A stretch of DNA of 64,000 nt from Muribaculaceae bacterium Isolate-037 (Harlan) (GTDB taxonomy: Bacteria > Bacteroidota > Bacteroidia > Bacteroidales > Muribaculaceae): positions 1 through 64,000 of the forward strand of contig RIAZ01000011.1 in NCBI GenBank assembly GCA_003762615.1, written 5' to 3'. The notes under the pieces were generated by a model. That model ran no database searches and was not told the origin of the DNA. It saw only the letters and a program-made list of their open reading frames with translations. The position numbers and the translations under genes were made by a program. Below, one piece after another: positions 42,934-52,289 of the stretch; the first letter of the stretch is position 1; every line of letters begins with the position of its first letter.

Positions 42934-43986
42934 ATGACTGATTATCCGTCAAAAAAGACAATGGCGCGGCAGATTGCCGCCTTGTTACCAATGTTCTTGC
43001 TGGGAATGTTGGTTTCCGCCTGCAACGGCAGTGATTCAGAAGCAAAAAGTTTTTCTGACGCCAATGCTGCGTTGGAAGATTACGAAGCCTTCCTGCGCTC
43101 TGTATCTAAACAGAAGACACTTTCAAACTCAGAGCTTGTATCTTCCGTTTTGGAATGGAAAGCTCTCGATGATTCAGTGACAGCTGCCATGTTCCGTGAC
43201 AGCGTACATACGAACCGTGCAGTTGTTGATTCGACATATTTTTCCCTGCGCGATTCCATTACCGATAAACTGACTTCGCTTGTTGACAGCCGTAAGCGGT
43301 CGTTTCAGGATTATCTTGACTTCTCGCTGGCCGTCAACAGACCGAGACTTGACTCGCTCTCAAACCAGTTGATGATGTCAGCACACAGATTCTATGCCTC
43401 GATGGATTCCGTCCCTGTTTTCAACATGGACAATGTTTCTACCATTCACAGGTATGAAGACATCCTCGATGATGCAACCCGCCGTGGGATTCATACAAAA
43501 CGAGACCTGTTCTTGTTCCTTCGGAATGAGGACAGAGCCTTCCGCTCTTTTCTCGTTCATCTGCCGACACTCGGTGGCATCCCTCTCGCCAAAGTCCGCG
43601 ACAGCTCGTCTGCCCTGATGAAAGAGATGGTCGAGTTGTGCCAAGGAGATAATCCGGCATTTACCACTTCCGAAGTTGTCATACTGCTTACGATGCGCAA
43701 TAACCGACGTCTGTTGCAGAATGCCCTGCAATGCGTGAACGACATCAACAACCGCAAAGTCAAGGGCGGAGATCAGGCGGCAGCCTATCTGTGGATGCTG
43801 TTACAGCCATGGATTTCATTTGACGGCTTCGCCCTCTCGCTTATGAGCGAAGCACAAATAGGCACACTGAAGATATTGGCAACAGAAACGCCAAAGTGCG
43901 TGGTCAAACTTGGGAAACCGCAGTTCCCCATTGATACGGATGAGCTTCCTTCGCTGCTCATCAAAACCACCATCACAAATCTCTGA
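42934..43986 (+). CDS. Lipoprotein at the head of the mobilisation operon
   Basis: ATG 42934 gives 350 residues; ATG 42961 is also possible. The N-terminus has a basic start, a hydrophobic core and a lipobox (LLGMLVSAC), so it is a lipoprotein. The rest is helical and charged (SLRDSITDKLTSLVDSRKRSFQ region), with no known domain. It is the first of a rightward set that ends with the relaxase and an OmpA-like protein. It may help build or anchor the transfer apparatus at the envelope; this is inference from position. Confidence 0.7.
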   Translation: MTDYPSKKTMARQIAALLPMFLLGMLVSACNGSDSEAKSFSDANAALEDYEAFLRSVSKQKTLSNSELVSSVLEWKALDDSVTAAMFRDSVHTNRAVVDSTYFSLRDSITDKLTSLVDSRKRSFQDYLDFSLAVNRPRLDSLSNQLMMSAHRFYASMDSVPVFNMDNVSTIHRYEDILDDATRRGIHTKRDLFLFLRNEDRAFRSFLVHLPTLGGIPLAKVRDSSSALMKEMVELCQGDNPAFTTSEVVILLTMRNNRRLLQNALQCVNDINNRKVKGGDQAAAYLWMLLQPWISFDGFALSLMSEAQIGTLKILATETPKCVVKLGKPQFPIDTDELPSLLIKTTITNL

Positions 43987-44006
43987 CACGAAAAACGAAT
44001 ACAATT

Positions 44007-44456
44007 ATGCTGAAACACAAAATTGAGAGATTCCTCACATACATCTCCATGCAGATGCCGTCACTGATGTCACGCGCGAACTATGCCGGTGCAGAAATCT
44101 TCGACGGTATGGCCATCCTTGAGTTCAAGTTACCGAAGCCCTGTAACATAAGCGACCTGCTTGACGAGTTCGACGACCAGATGGAACTGATTATCCTTTA
44201 CCATATCATTCCGTCTGAAGCAACAGTCATGGGACACCAGTGCTGTGCCTATTCCAATCCGTCATTCGATTATCTGTACAAGGTCAACGGTATCAGTGAT
44301 GACAATGGCATCTGCGATACCCTGTACGCCTCGCTTTATGATTCGCTTGAGAATTTCGGGCTTGACTTGCAGGCCGAGCTTAACGACCAGACGGCGAAAA
44401 GCAAGGTCGTCTTTGCCCGCAAGGAGGAAGATCTCCTGCGCGACTTCATGAAATAA
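44007..44456 (+). CDS. Hypothetical protein, 149 aa
   Basis: Starts MLKHKIERFLTYISMQMPSL; a mixed alpha/beta protein with an acidic helix-rich end (KSKVVFARKEEDLLRDFMK). No family recognised. It begins 20 bp after the lipoprotein gene and 18 bp before the next, so the three are probably on one transcript. Confidence 0.6.
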   Translation: MLKHKIERFLTYISMQMPSLMSRANYAGAEIFDGMAILEFKLPKPCNISDLLDEFDDQMELIILYHIIPSEATVMGHQCCAYSNPSFDYLYKVNGISDDNGICDTLYASLYDSLENFGLDLQAELNDQTAKSKVVFARKEEDLLRDFMK

Positions 44457-44474
44457 ACCAGAGCCACTTATAGG

Positions 44475-44828
44475 ATGAAAGAGACCGCATACAACAGAAT
44501 TGTCGAGATAATCCGTGCAAGGCGCACCTGGATAACCGTGCTTCATGCCGACAGGGAACGTAACATGATGGTTCAGGTAGGACGTGAACTTCGGGAAGTA
44601 CGTTGCCGTGTGCTTACACTTGTCGCCCTGCGTAAACACGGGCTGTATGAGCAAGGCCATGTGTGGGACATTCCGGAGTACAATCTTGAAAAGGCAGTGC
44701 GCTCACTCAAACGCGGTTCTCGTTTCAAGGAGCGGTGGAACAAAGAAACAATAAGTCCTGATGACATTGAAGAGATTATAAACCGTGCATCCTATGGATT
44801 CATCCGGCTCGAACTTTCCGATTTATAA
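44475..44828 (+). CDS. Hypothetical basic helical protein, 117 aa
   Basis: Starts MKETAYNRIVEIIRARRTWI and contains a basic helix (QVGRELREVRCRVLTLVALRKHG). This resembles a small DNA-binding or relaxosome accessory protein, but no HTH family is recognised. Part of the mobilisation operon by spacing. Confidence 0.55.
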   Translation: MKETAYNRIVEIIRARRTWITVLHADRERNMMVQVGRELREVRCRVLTLVALRKHGLYEQGHVWDIPEYNLEKAVRSLKRGSRFKERWNKETISPDDIEEIINRASYGFIRLELSDL

Positions 44829-44851
44829 CTAACAACTCAAATAACACAACC

Positions 44852-45466
44852 ATGCTGATAAAGATTCTCTATTCACTGATGTTTCCGACATTCCTTGTCG
44901 TACCGTTCCTGTATAAAAACAAACGGCCTGCCATGCTCGTCTTCTACCGTAACATGGCGATGAGTTTCGCTTTCAGGAAAGTGTACACCAAAATGTTGCT
45001 GCTTTTTCTGCTGGCATTCCATTTCTATCACCTGACGATTTTCCAGAACCATTATGACCTCATCCCGTCATCGGTGCTGTGCTTTGCGATGTTCTCCCAC
45101 AGTCTCTGTGAAAGATTTATCTACTTCCTTCAGGATTGCCGTGTCCTGTGGGTCGGCATGGTTCTCTCCTTGACGTGCCTCTTCATTCCGCACTTCATGC
45201 CTCTTGGCTTCTCCATCGGTGTACTGCTCTGCGGAACAGTATTCTATCCGTCCCGTCTGCTCAGAGACTTAATGCTCCTGACGGAATGTGCGTACCGCCC
45301 GGATTGCTACGAAGACCTGCTGGAGCTTTCCGAATTATATTTCCGTTGGGATGAATCAGGAAACTCTATGTTGCAGGAATCCGAGCGAGAACGGAAGCAT
45401 GTGTTTAACGAAGAGATAGAGGATGCAGAGTTTGAAGAGATCGGACATGAACAGGACGAAGTGTAA
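44852..45466 (+). CDS. Membrane protein of the mobilisation operon, 204 aa
   Basis: Predicted membrane segments by eye: an N-terminal one (IKILYSLMFPTFLVVPFLY), one near residues 49-67 (MLLLFLLAFHFYHLTIF), one near 74-95, and another near 98-130 (VLWVGMVLSLTCLFIPHF and following). An acidic cytoplasmic tail (EEIEDAEFEEIGHEQDEV) ends it. No family recognised. It could anchor the relaxosome at the membrane. The last codons lie 17 bp before the next start. Confidence 0.65.
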   Translation: MLIKILYSLMFPTFLVVPFLYKNKRPAMLVFYRNMAMSFAFRKVYTKMLLLFLLAFHFYHLTIFQNHYDLIPSSVLCFAMFSHSLCERFIYFLQDCRVLWVGMVLSLTCLFIPHFMPLGFSIGVLLCGTVFYPSRLLRDLMLLTECAYRPDCYEDLLELSELYFRWDESGNSMLQESERERKHVFNEEIEDAEFEEIGHEQDEV

Positions 45467-45482
45467 TCATAAACCAGACAAT

Positions 45483-46349
45483 ATGAAATCAGAAGATACT
45501 TTTAGTCTCACGACAAATATGGCCCTGCTCCGCAGCCTTCAGGAAGACAGGCCTGCTGATGGCGGACGGCTGTCACGTTACAGTGCGTTTGTCTATTTGT
45601 TGGAACGTGCGAACAAAGAGCCGAGCACAGCAATATCCTTCGGACAGGAATTTCATCTTTCCGTTGGCCAGCTTGTGACTTCATATAGCGAGCTTGCTGT
45701 CGTTTGGGGATGGTCACGCGACAACGTGCGCAATTTCTTTCTTGAGATGACCAAGACTGGGGCCATTTCGGTTGAACGCCGGGGGAAGGCGACGGTCATA
45801 TCCATTCCCGTATGCATGTCCGGCACTCCGACACTTACACGGCTTCCGTCCCGTGAAGAACGTGACCGTCTGCGTTTCATCTTCGGCACGATGTCCATCG
45901 AGGAACTGGCGGACATGTTCGACTCTGTGATTTCAAAGACCGAACATGATGTCGAGAAGTTGGATGCGGACGACCCGCACGACATTAAAATCGGACGACG
46001 GCTGCACCGGTTGGTCAATCATCTTGTGTTGCATCCTTCCGGTTTCTTTCCAAAAGACGACCGTGTGGCGGATGCCTTGCGTTGTCTGTTCATTGATGAT
46101 TGCGATTCCGATTTTGCAAGGTTCTTCACCTTGCTTACTATCGGTGGACTCAAACTGATAGATGACCGCTGCGACAACACGGAGTTCCCGCCGTCGTTAC
46201 CGGACACTACGATGCAACGGCTCGCTGCGGTCCTCGAATATTATTCTCCTTTTATAAGGCACGGTGTCCTCACCAATCCGACCGTCTTTGGCTATCAGGG
46301 ACGGGCTGCGCCCGAAACAGGAACCGATACGACTCCGCATACGGGATAA
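45483..46349 (+). CDS. Winged-helix-like DNA-binding protein of the mobilisation operon
   Basis: ATG 45483 is chosen because it follows the preceding stop by 16 bp; the frame is open from 45423. The N-terminal third has an SYSELAVVWGWSRDNVRNFFLEMTKTGAISVERRGKATVISI stretch typical of a winged helix. The rest is helical with a D-rich centre. It lies directly before the hairpin-rich oriT candidate and the relaxase, so it may be a relaxosome or operon-control protein. The last ~30 residues sit over repeats. Confidence 0.65.
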   Translation: MKSEDTFSLTTNMALLRSLQEDRPADGGRLSRYSAFVYLLERANKEPSTAISFGQEFHLSVGQLVTSYSELAVVWGWSRDNVRNFFLEMTKTGAISVERRGKATVISIPVCMSGTPTLTRLPSREERDRLRFIFGTMSIEELADMFDSVISKTEHDVEKLDADDPHDIKIGRRLHRLVNHLVLHPSGFFPKDDRVADALRCLFIDDCDSDFARFFTLLTIGGLKLIDDRCDNTEFPPSLPDTTMQRLAAVLEYYSPFIRHGVLTNPTVFGYQGRAAPETGTDTTPHTG

Positions 46350-46577
46350 CACGGCGGCTTGCCGCCTCATTATCGGACGGGCTACGCCCAAAAAGGCCGC
46401 TTTGCGGCTGTTGGGAAGCATAATACCCCGGATTTTCAGCAGAAAACCGGGACAGACCGCCAAAAGCGGCAGCAAGCTGTGAAGTTATGGAAGAATTTTC
46501 TTCGCAAAATTCAAAAAAAATGAAGTCGGATGGCTCCCAAAAAGCCTTCGGAAAATCAAAAAAACGACGAAAAAATC
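46350..46577. other. Candidate origin of transfer (oriT) with five hairpins
   Basis: Five compact inverted repeats lie in a row: GGCGGC/GCCGCC (46353-46366), GGGC/GCCC (46379-46389), GCCGC/GCGGC (46396-46408), CCCGGATTTTC/GAAAACCGGG (46437-46461) and CCGC/GCGG (46467-46479). They sit between the winged-helix gene and the relaxase gene. MobV-type relaxases usually nick close upstream of their own gene, which fits. The exact nick site is not visible. Confidence 0.6.
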
Positions 46578-48053
46578 ATGGCAAATTCACAAAAACAAGT
46601 CATGGATCTCAAGGTTGCAAAGGGCTTCACCGAAGCTCAAAGCGATGAGCATAAACGTAACTGGGACGATAAAAAATGGGGCCGGGCATCGGGATATGGA
46701 GCCTACGACCGCACACGCGACGGCCTGAATTTTGAAATCGTGAAGGGAAAAATCGTTCCTCTTGATAAGACAAAATCCATCCCTGAACGCATCCGTGAGA
46801 TACTGTCGGCGCGTGGAATCAAAGACCCTAACGAGGGATTGCCGGAGCCGAAATTCCGCACGGTGGTGAACTTTATTTTCGGTGGTTCACGAGCAAGGAT
46901 GCACGAGTTAGCTTTCGGAACTCAGACTGTAAATCTGAATAAGGATGCCGACAATTCCCATATAAAACGCTGTCCGGACATTGAGAAATGGGCACTGGAT
47001 GTGTATCGTTTTGTCGCCGACAAATGGGGCGAAGAGAACATTGCCGGATTTGTCGTGCATCTCGATGAGACGAACCCACATTGCCATTGCACCCTGCTTC
47101 CGATAAGGGATGGACGCTTCGCTTTCAAGAAAATATTCGGAGGGAAAGACTTGTACGACTACAAGGACTATATGCGGTCGCTCCACGATGAATTTGCCAA
47201 AGTGAATGAGAAATGGGGATTGGTGCGAGGATCCGACATAACTAAGACCGGGGCAAGAAATATCCCTCCGTATGAATACAGACGACTGTTGAGCAGGGAA
47301 TGTGCAGACCTTGAGACGCAAATCGAATCGGACAAATCGTTGCTGCAACAGTTGAAACTTGAAGTATCTCATGCTGAAAGAAGGGTAAAAGGACTGACCA
47401 CAATGATAGCCAATCTGGAGAACCGCAAAGCAGAACTGGAGCAGGAAATGGTACAGCTCTCTACCGATTTGCAAGCCGGAAAAGGAAATGCTGACGAGTT
47501 GCAAAAGAACATTGACAGGCTTAGCAAGGACTATGAGAAAGTGCTGGATTCCCTTACGGACAAGCGTCAGAAACTGACCGAGGCAAGTCGGAAATTATCT
47601 GAATACCGGGAGCTGGAGGAAGAATCCAAAGAGAAAGCCAACGAATACCGGCAACAGGCAGAGGACTACAAGAAAGATGTCCGAGAGGCATCCGGTGACC
47701 TTGCCCAACAGGTTCGTTTTCGCATTGCGGATGCTTTCGTGAATAATGTCATTGACAGCCTTAAAAGCACTTTGCCAACGCTCGGCGATGCAGGTTCAGT
47801 ATTTAACAACACGCTGCTTGGAGACCTTGCGGAACGTGGAGAGGAGATTCTAAAATGCGCCGGACTGTTGTTCGCCGGATATGTTGATGGTGCCACAACT
47901 TTTGCCGAGGGACACGGTGGCGGAGGAGGCGGAAGCGACCTGCCCTGGGGACGGAAAGATGACGAGGACGACCTTCTTTGGGCACGGCGTTGTCTCTTCC
48001 GTGCGGCAAAAATGATGCGTCCGTCAGGCGGAAAATCTGTAAAACGTAAATGA
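46578..48053 (+). CDS. MobV/Pre-family relaxase
   Basis: ATG 46578 gives 491 residues; an ATG 48 bp upstream (46530) would add 16. The relaxase motif HLDETNPHCH (161-170) matches the HxDExNPHxH signature of MobV/Pre proteins, which nick oriT and lead the strand. The N-terminal region (KWGRASGYGAYDRTRDGLNFEIV) fits the same family. A long coiled coil follows (about 240-390), then a Gly-rich stretch and a basic end. It directly follows the oriT candidate and precedes the OmpA-like gene. Confidence 0.9.
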   Translation: MANSQKQVMDLKVAKGFTEAQSDEHKRNWDDKKWGRASGYGAYDRTRDGLNFEIVKGKIVPLDKTKSIPERIREILSARGIKDPNEGLPEPKFRTVVNFIFGGSRARMHELAFGTQTVNLNKDADNSHIKRCPDIEKWALDVYRFVADKWGEENIAGFVVHLDETNPHCHCTLLPIRDGRFAFKKIFGGKDLYDYKDYMRSLHDEFAKVNEKWGLVRGSDITKTGARNIPPYEYRRLLSRECADLETQIESDKSLLQQLKLEVSHAERRVKGLTTMIANLENRKAELEQEMVQLSTDLQAGKGNADELQKNIDRLSKDYEKVLDSLTDKRQKLTEASRKLSEYRELEEESKEKANEYRQQAEDYKKDVREASGDLAQQVRFRIADAFVNNVIDSLKSTLPTLGDAGSVFNNTLLGDLAERGEEILKCAGLLFAGYVDGATTFAEGHGGGGGGSDLPWGRKDDEDDLLWARRCLFRAAKMMRPSGGKSVKRK

Positions 48054-48081
48054 TATAACACTAATTCAAATAATTCAAACG

Positions 48082-49506
48082 ATGAAGAAAATCTTATTTT
48101 CAATGCTTGTGACCTTTGTGGCACTGCTTGACGCGAATGCCCATGCGGTCAGCCATGCGGAGATGAAATTGAAGGAAATCGAAGCCGCACAAAAGGAAAT
48201 TACGCTCCGCAAAAAGCCGAAATATCTCTCCGGTGCAATCATTCCTTCATGGACAGACAACTGGTTTATAAGCGTCTCGGGAGGCGCATCATCCTTTATC
48301 GGTTCGCCGTTGGGGTGCGATGATCTGTTCGGACGCATCAAACCTGCCTTACAAATATCATTAGGCAAATGGCATACACCATCGGTGGGAAACCGTCTCG
48401 TATTTCAAGGCTTCGAGTGGAAAAGCGGGGCTTTGACGAACCAACAATACCGTCATTATCATGCCGACCTCCTTGTGAACCTGATGCCGTCGATAGCTAA
48501 GGGTGATAAGGAATGTCGGTGGGATATTATTCCCTTTGTCGGTGTCGGATTGATTGACAACCGTGATGCCGGGCGCAATCCTTTCGCTTTCAATTATGGT
48601 GTCCAAGGGCGTTTTCGCATTGCCGATGGACTGCATATCACCGCTGAAATCGGTGACGCGACCACGTTCAAGGATGCCGACGGTCTTGGTTCTGCACGAG
48701 AAATCGGAGACCACCTACTGACGCTTTCGGCTGGTGTCTCATGGACTTTCGGAAAGAACCGTGGATGGAAAAAGGTCATTGACGCACGGCCTTATGTCAT
48801 CCTCAATGAGCGACTGAAGGCTGCAGCATACGAACAAGAAAAAGAGAATGAAAGGCTTGCCAAAGAGAATGAAGCAAAAGCCAGGCTGATTGCCGAACTC
48901 CGAAAGATTCTTGAAATCGAGGGACTGCTTGACAAATATGCCGGATGTTTTGAACGTGTCGATGACCACGGTAATACCTCGGCAGGAGGCTATACCATGA
49001 ACGACTACAACGGGCTTAACTCACTTAGAAAACGCCTCCGTGATGGCAAAAACGGCAGTCCCGAAAAGGATAACCGGTCAGAAAATGCAGTGTCCGGGGA
49101 AAGCAACGGAAGCAAGGCAGAAGTCGGCAGTGACGGGAACAATAACAGTTATGCGGATGATGTCATTAACGGCAATGCCGCACTCGGTGCACCCATATAT
49201 TTCTTCTTTGAACTCGGCACCGACAATCTTGTAGAGGAATCACAACTGGTGAACATCGACGAGATTGCACGTATCGCTAAGAAATACAACCTTAGAATTG
49301 AAATTACAGGTTCGGCCGACAAAGCTACTGGTACGGAAATGATCAATTCAAATCTCGGTTCTCAAAGAGCCACCTTTATCGCCGGATGCCTGAAAGAACG
49401 AGGCATTCTGGAGAACAATATCAAGAAAATCTCAAGGGGCGGTATTGATGATTATACACCGGGAAAAGCAAACAGAAACACCATCGTCAGACTTTTCTTG
49501 CCATAA
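48082..49506 (+). CDS. OmpA-like outer-membrane protein
   Basis: The 474-aa product has a signal peptide (MKKILFSMLVTFVALLDANA), an N-terminal beta-rich region that looks like an OmpA-type barrel, and a coiled-coil linker near residues 245-290. The C-terminal OmpA peptidoglycan-binding domain is near 370-474, with ELGTDNLVEESQLVNIDEIARI and GKANRNTIVRLFL. It likely links the outer membrane to the cell wall during mating. It starts 28 bp after the relaxase; a terminator follows at 49547. Confidence 0.82.
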   Translation: MKKILFSMLVTFVALLDANAHAVSHAEMKLKEIEAAQKEITLRKKPKYLSGAIIPSWTDNWFISVSGGASSFIGSPLGCDDLFGRIKPALQISLGKWHTPSVGNRLVFQGFEWKSGALTNQQYRHYHADLLVNLMPSIAKGDKECRWDIIPFVGVGLIDNRDAGRNPFAFNYGVQGRFRIADGLHITAEIGDATTFKDADGLGSAREIGDHLLTLSAGVSWTFGKNRGWKKVIDARPYVILNERLKAAAYEQEKENERLAKENEAKARLIAELRKILEIEGLLDKYAGCFERVDDHGNTSAGGYTMNDYNGLNSLRKRLRDGKNGSPEKDNRSENAVSGESNGSKAEVGSDGNNNSYADDVINGNAALGAPIYFFFELGTDNLVEESQLVNIDEIARIAKKYNLRIEITGSADKATGTEMINSNLGSQRATFIAGCLKERGILENNIKKISRGGIDDYTPGKANRNTIVRLFLP

Positions 49507-49546
49507 TAGACGAGCACTAAGAAGCTAACTTTTTCATTTTTTTGCA

Positions 49547-49580
49547 GGCAGTCCCGACCGTGAGGTTAGGGCTGTCTTTT
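49547..49580 (+). terminator. Terminator of the mobilisation operon
   Basis: GGCAGTCCCGACC (49547-49559) pairs with GGTTAGGGCTGTC (49564-49576) with a small mismatch, followed by TTTT. Confidence 0.65.
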
Positions 49581-50158
49581 GCATAAACAGACATACAAAA
49601 AATGACTATTAAGAGAACGTCGAGGTACAAATATTTGCGCTTAAAACGCCTGATTTTACAAAAAAAATGAGTTTAGATACTACTATGTCTTGTGGTCGTT
49701 TCAATAAACAAAGGCGGCTTTACACTTGAAAAATCATCAAAATTTCAAAGGTTAAATCATCCTGTTCCCTGTCGTCAGGAAATAATAGAATCAATCTGAG
49801 TTTACGGTCAAAACGATACATGTCCATCGAATTTTGGAAAGAGACATAGGATTTATATTGATGTTCGGTTTTAGGAAATTAAAGTAAGGGAAAAAGTATG
49901 CGGACAACCTGAAATAACCTAATATATGCCGATTTGAGCATTGCGAAGAGGCTTGGTTGCTTCTATTGGGTGTAAAGGTAATAGTCTTTTCTATCTGCAA
50001 AAGATTTATGTCGTTTCGGACAATTTCGAGGCGTTTTTTATTCAGCTCGCATCCGAGCACATGAAAAATAAATTGAAAATAATCCGCTAAAAACTTGTGT
50101 ATGTGCGGATTATTTTGTATCTTTAATATGGCAAATACTAACTTGGAAATAACAGAAT
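49581..50158. other. Non-coding region before the small membrane-protein gene
   Basis: AT-rich with no supported gene. Near the right end, TTG at 50095-50097 and TATCTTTA at 50118-50125 are 20 bp apart and form a plausible Bacteroidetes promoter for the 52-aa gene at 50159. The rest shows no repeats that I can name. Confidence 0.45.
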
Positions 50159-50317
50159 ATGGAAATAATACTTCTACTATTGGTCGGATGGTGGCTGTCG
50201 GGAGTCCTGGGCTTCCGTGAGCGTAAGAAGCCACGACGCAAACGTAAGCGTTCATTCTGGAAACCGGACATGGACGAATATGACTGGGAAGAGTTCAACA
50301 AGAGGAATGGACGCTGA
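50159..50317 (+). CDS. Small membrane protein, 52 aa
   Basis: The frame starts MEIILLLLVGWWLSGVLGFRE, one transmembrane segment, then a strongly basic stretch (RKKPRRKRKRSFWK) and an acidic end. It is preceded by a promoter-like pair and ends before the convergent ArdC gene. The layout (short TM, basic cytosolic tail) is typical of small anchor or regulatory peptides. Family unknown. Confidence 0.6.
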   Translation: MEIILLLLVGWWLSGVLGFRERKKPRRKRKRSFWKPDMDEYDWEEFNKRNGR

Positions 50318-50395
50318 CACTTCCATGACTGCATAAAAAACAACCCGCCTAAGACAGGTGTCCCGGCGGATTGCGAAAGGTTTTACCGTGTTTAA

Positions 50396-51625
50396 TCAGC
50401 GGCTGCGGTGAGTCCTTTGGAACGGCACTTCCTCGTCCTCACGCATCATGTCGAAAGGTGTATCCTCTATATGAACGACCTCTGTCGTGTTGCCGTCATT
50501 GTCGATGTCATAGACATCGGGGTATTCGGTCGTATGTCCGGGAGTGGCTTGGTAGCTGTCTATCTGTCCTTGAACAATGTCGATGCGGTGGTTTATCATG
50601 GATGTGGCACGACGTACATCTTGCAGGGTTGTCTTGATAAACTCGGGGGATTCTTTGAGGCTGTCGAGCCATGACTTGAGGTATGCTGCTGATTCATCCT
50701 TGACATTCTTCACGATGCCGTAGCGCGAAGCTACAAGGGCACTGCCCAGTTCGGCCACAAGTTCCTCACGGGCATAATCATCCGAACCGAATGTCGTTGG
50801 CTTCAGCCTGTTGAGACGGTTCTCGGAACCGGTCGAATGTGTCATTTCGTGAAACGCCGTTCCATAGAACGCCTCCCCGTTGATGAACTGCGATTTCTCT
50901 GGCAGAACTATCTCATCCTTTGATATGGAATAGTATGCCTGGTCCTGATGTGTCGGCTTAATGGGACACAGCCACAGCCCACGTTTGATTATCTCATCCA
51001 TGGCAGGAAAAGAGAATTTCTCACCATCAAGGGATGCCGGTCTGGTGATCTGGTTCTGTGCTTCCAACTTGGCATACAGTTCAGGACGGGCCTCTTTCAG
51101 ATTGGTCTGGTCCACGTTGAACACATTATATACGTTCAGCTTCGGATAGACATTATACTGCTTTTTCTCTTCCTCGGAGAGTCTTTTGTAATCCTCGTAT
51201 TTGATTTTCTCCTTGGTCTCGCGGTTCACTACCGTAAAACTGGTGAGGAATATCGGGAATGACTTCTCTCCCTTGTTGACTGTGACGGCCGGGAGTTTCT
51301 CTCCGTTACCATCCACCAGCGGCTTGCGGCTGCCGTCCTTCCCAACGGAGTAATTCATTCCGGTTACACGGTTGAAGGTACAGAACACAGGAAGCTGGTA
51401 GTTGTTCTTCTCACACAGGAGCATGAGCATCACGGCGTTCATACCGTTATACTCCCTCCCGTTCAGGTTCTTGGGCCATTTCAGGCTGCCCTCGGTAAAC
51501 CAAGGTTTCTGCCAGTCTGACTGGAGATTTTTTATTTTCTCCACCATGAGGTCTGCGAACCTGTCAAGGGCGCGGTCTTCGGCACTGCGTCCGTCACCGT
51601 TGTCGTTGTATTTCCTGTATGCCAT
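50396..51625 (-). CDS. ardC: ArdC-family antirestriction metalloprotein
   Basis: ATG 51625 gives 409 residues; the longer open frame (to 51724) overlaps the upstream gene. The N-terminal ArdC ssDNA-binding domain has WPKNLNGREYNGMNAVML and FCTFNRVTGMNY. The C-terminal half is a zincin-like domain with AFHEMTHSTG (HEMTH) and a downstream REELVAELGSALVA Glu helix. ArdC proteins of this kind protect incoming single-stranded DNA against restriction during conjugation. The start lies inside the previous stop region, so translation is coupled to the OB-fold gene. Last gene of the leftward transfer operon. Confidence 0.88.
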   Translation of the reverse strand: MAYRKYNDNGDGRSAEDRALDRFADLMVEKIKNLQSDWQKPWFTEGSLKWPKNLNGREYNGMNAVMLMLLCEKNNYQLPVFCTFNRVTGMNYSVGKDGSRKPLVDGNGEKLPAVTVNKGEKSFPIFLTSFTVVNRETKEKIKYEDYKRLSEEEKKQYNVYPKLNVYNVFNVDQTNLKEARPELYAKLEAQNQITRPASLDGEKFSFPAMDEIIKRGLWLCPIKPTHQDQAYYSISKDEIVLPEKSQFINGEAFYGTAFHEMTHSTGSENRLNRLKPTTFGSDDYAREELVAELGSALVASRYGIVKNVKDESAAYLKSWLDSLKESPEFIKTTLQDVRRATSMINHRIDIVQGQIDSYQATPGHTTEYPDVYDIDNDGNTTEVVHIEDTPFDMMREDEEVPFQRTHRSR

Positions 51626-51626
51626 A

Positions 51627-52265
51627 TCAGATCGGTGGGTTTTCGTTGTCCTTTGTCTGTGGGAATGGCTGGCGTTCCCACGGTTTGACCTCTTCCAGAC
51701 GGCAGTCAAGGTCAATACGGCCATTGTATGCCGATACTGTCAGCTTACCGGTGGCATGTATCTTCGCCTTGGCTTCGAGAAACGCTTCTTTGACATAATC
51801 GAACTTGATGAAGCGTACCCATGTGAACTGCAGAGCATCCCCGGACTTTTCTGTGGAATATGCCGAGAACGACACATATTTTCCACCTTTCTTGTCGGTT
51901 TTCTCATCAACTCCCTTGCCGACAGTCCCCTTGAACTCCATTGTGCCCTCAATGGCATCCTTGGACGATTCGGGGCTGAGATTCACCGTGTCTGCATGGA
52001 AATTGAAATAGAGGTTGTCGCCGGTCTTTCGGAAGGTCAGTGTTCCAGTCGCCTCTATACGTGTTCCTGCTGCGAGGGAAGGCAACTCCGATTCGTCCCC
52101 GTCCTTACTTACGGATATGGACAGTTCCTTACCCGGCATATTGTTACGCGAACCTGGTACAGAGAGTTTAACAAGGAAACCGATGAATTTTTTACCGTCT
52201 CCAGACACACGGATTGTTGCCGGTTTGCTGATGATGCCGTTGATTGTTGCTTGTACTTTAATCAT
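51627..52265 (-). CDS. Double OB-fold ssDNA-binding-like protein
   Basis: The 212-aa protein has two similar beta-barrel halves. The first is MIKVQATINGIISKPATIRVSGDGKKFIGFLV and the second GTMEFKGTVGKGVDEKTDKKGGKYVSFSAYS followed by KIHATGKLTVSAYNGRIDLDC. Both read as OB-folds without an acidic SSB tail. It likely works with ArdC, whose start codon overlaps its stop region, on transferred single strands. It begins 24 bp after the hydrolase stop. Confidence 0.7.
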   Translation of the reverse strand: MIKVQATINGIISKPATIRVSGDGKKFIGFLVKLSVPGSRNNMPGKELSISVSKDGDESELPSLAAGTRIEATGTLTFRKTGDNLYFNFHADTVNLSPESSKDAIEGTMEFKGTVGKGVDEKTDKKGGKYVSFSAYSTEKSGDALQFTWVRFIKFDYVKEAFLEAKAKIHATGKLTVSAYNGRIDLDCRLEEVKPWERQPFPQTKDNENPPI

Positions 52266-52289
52266 ACTGTTTTGTTTTAATGTGAGTGA

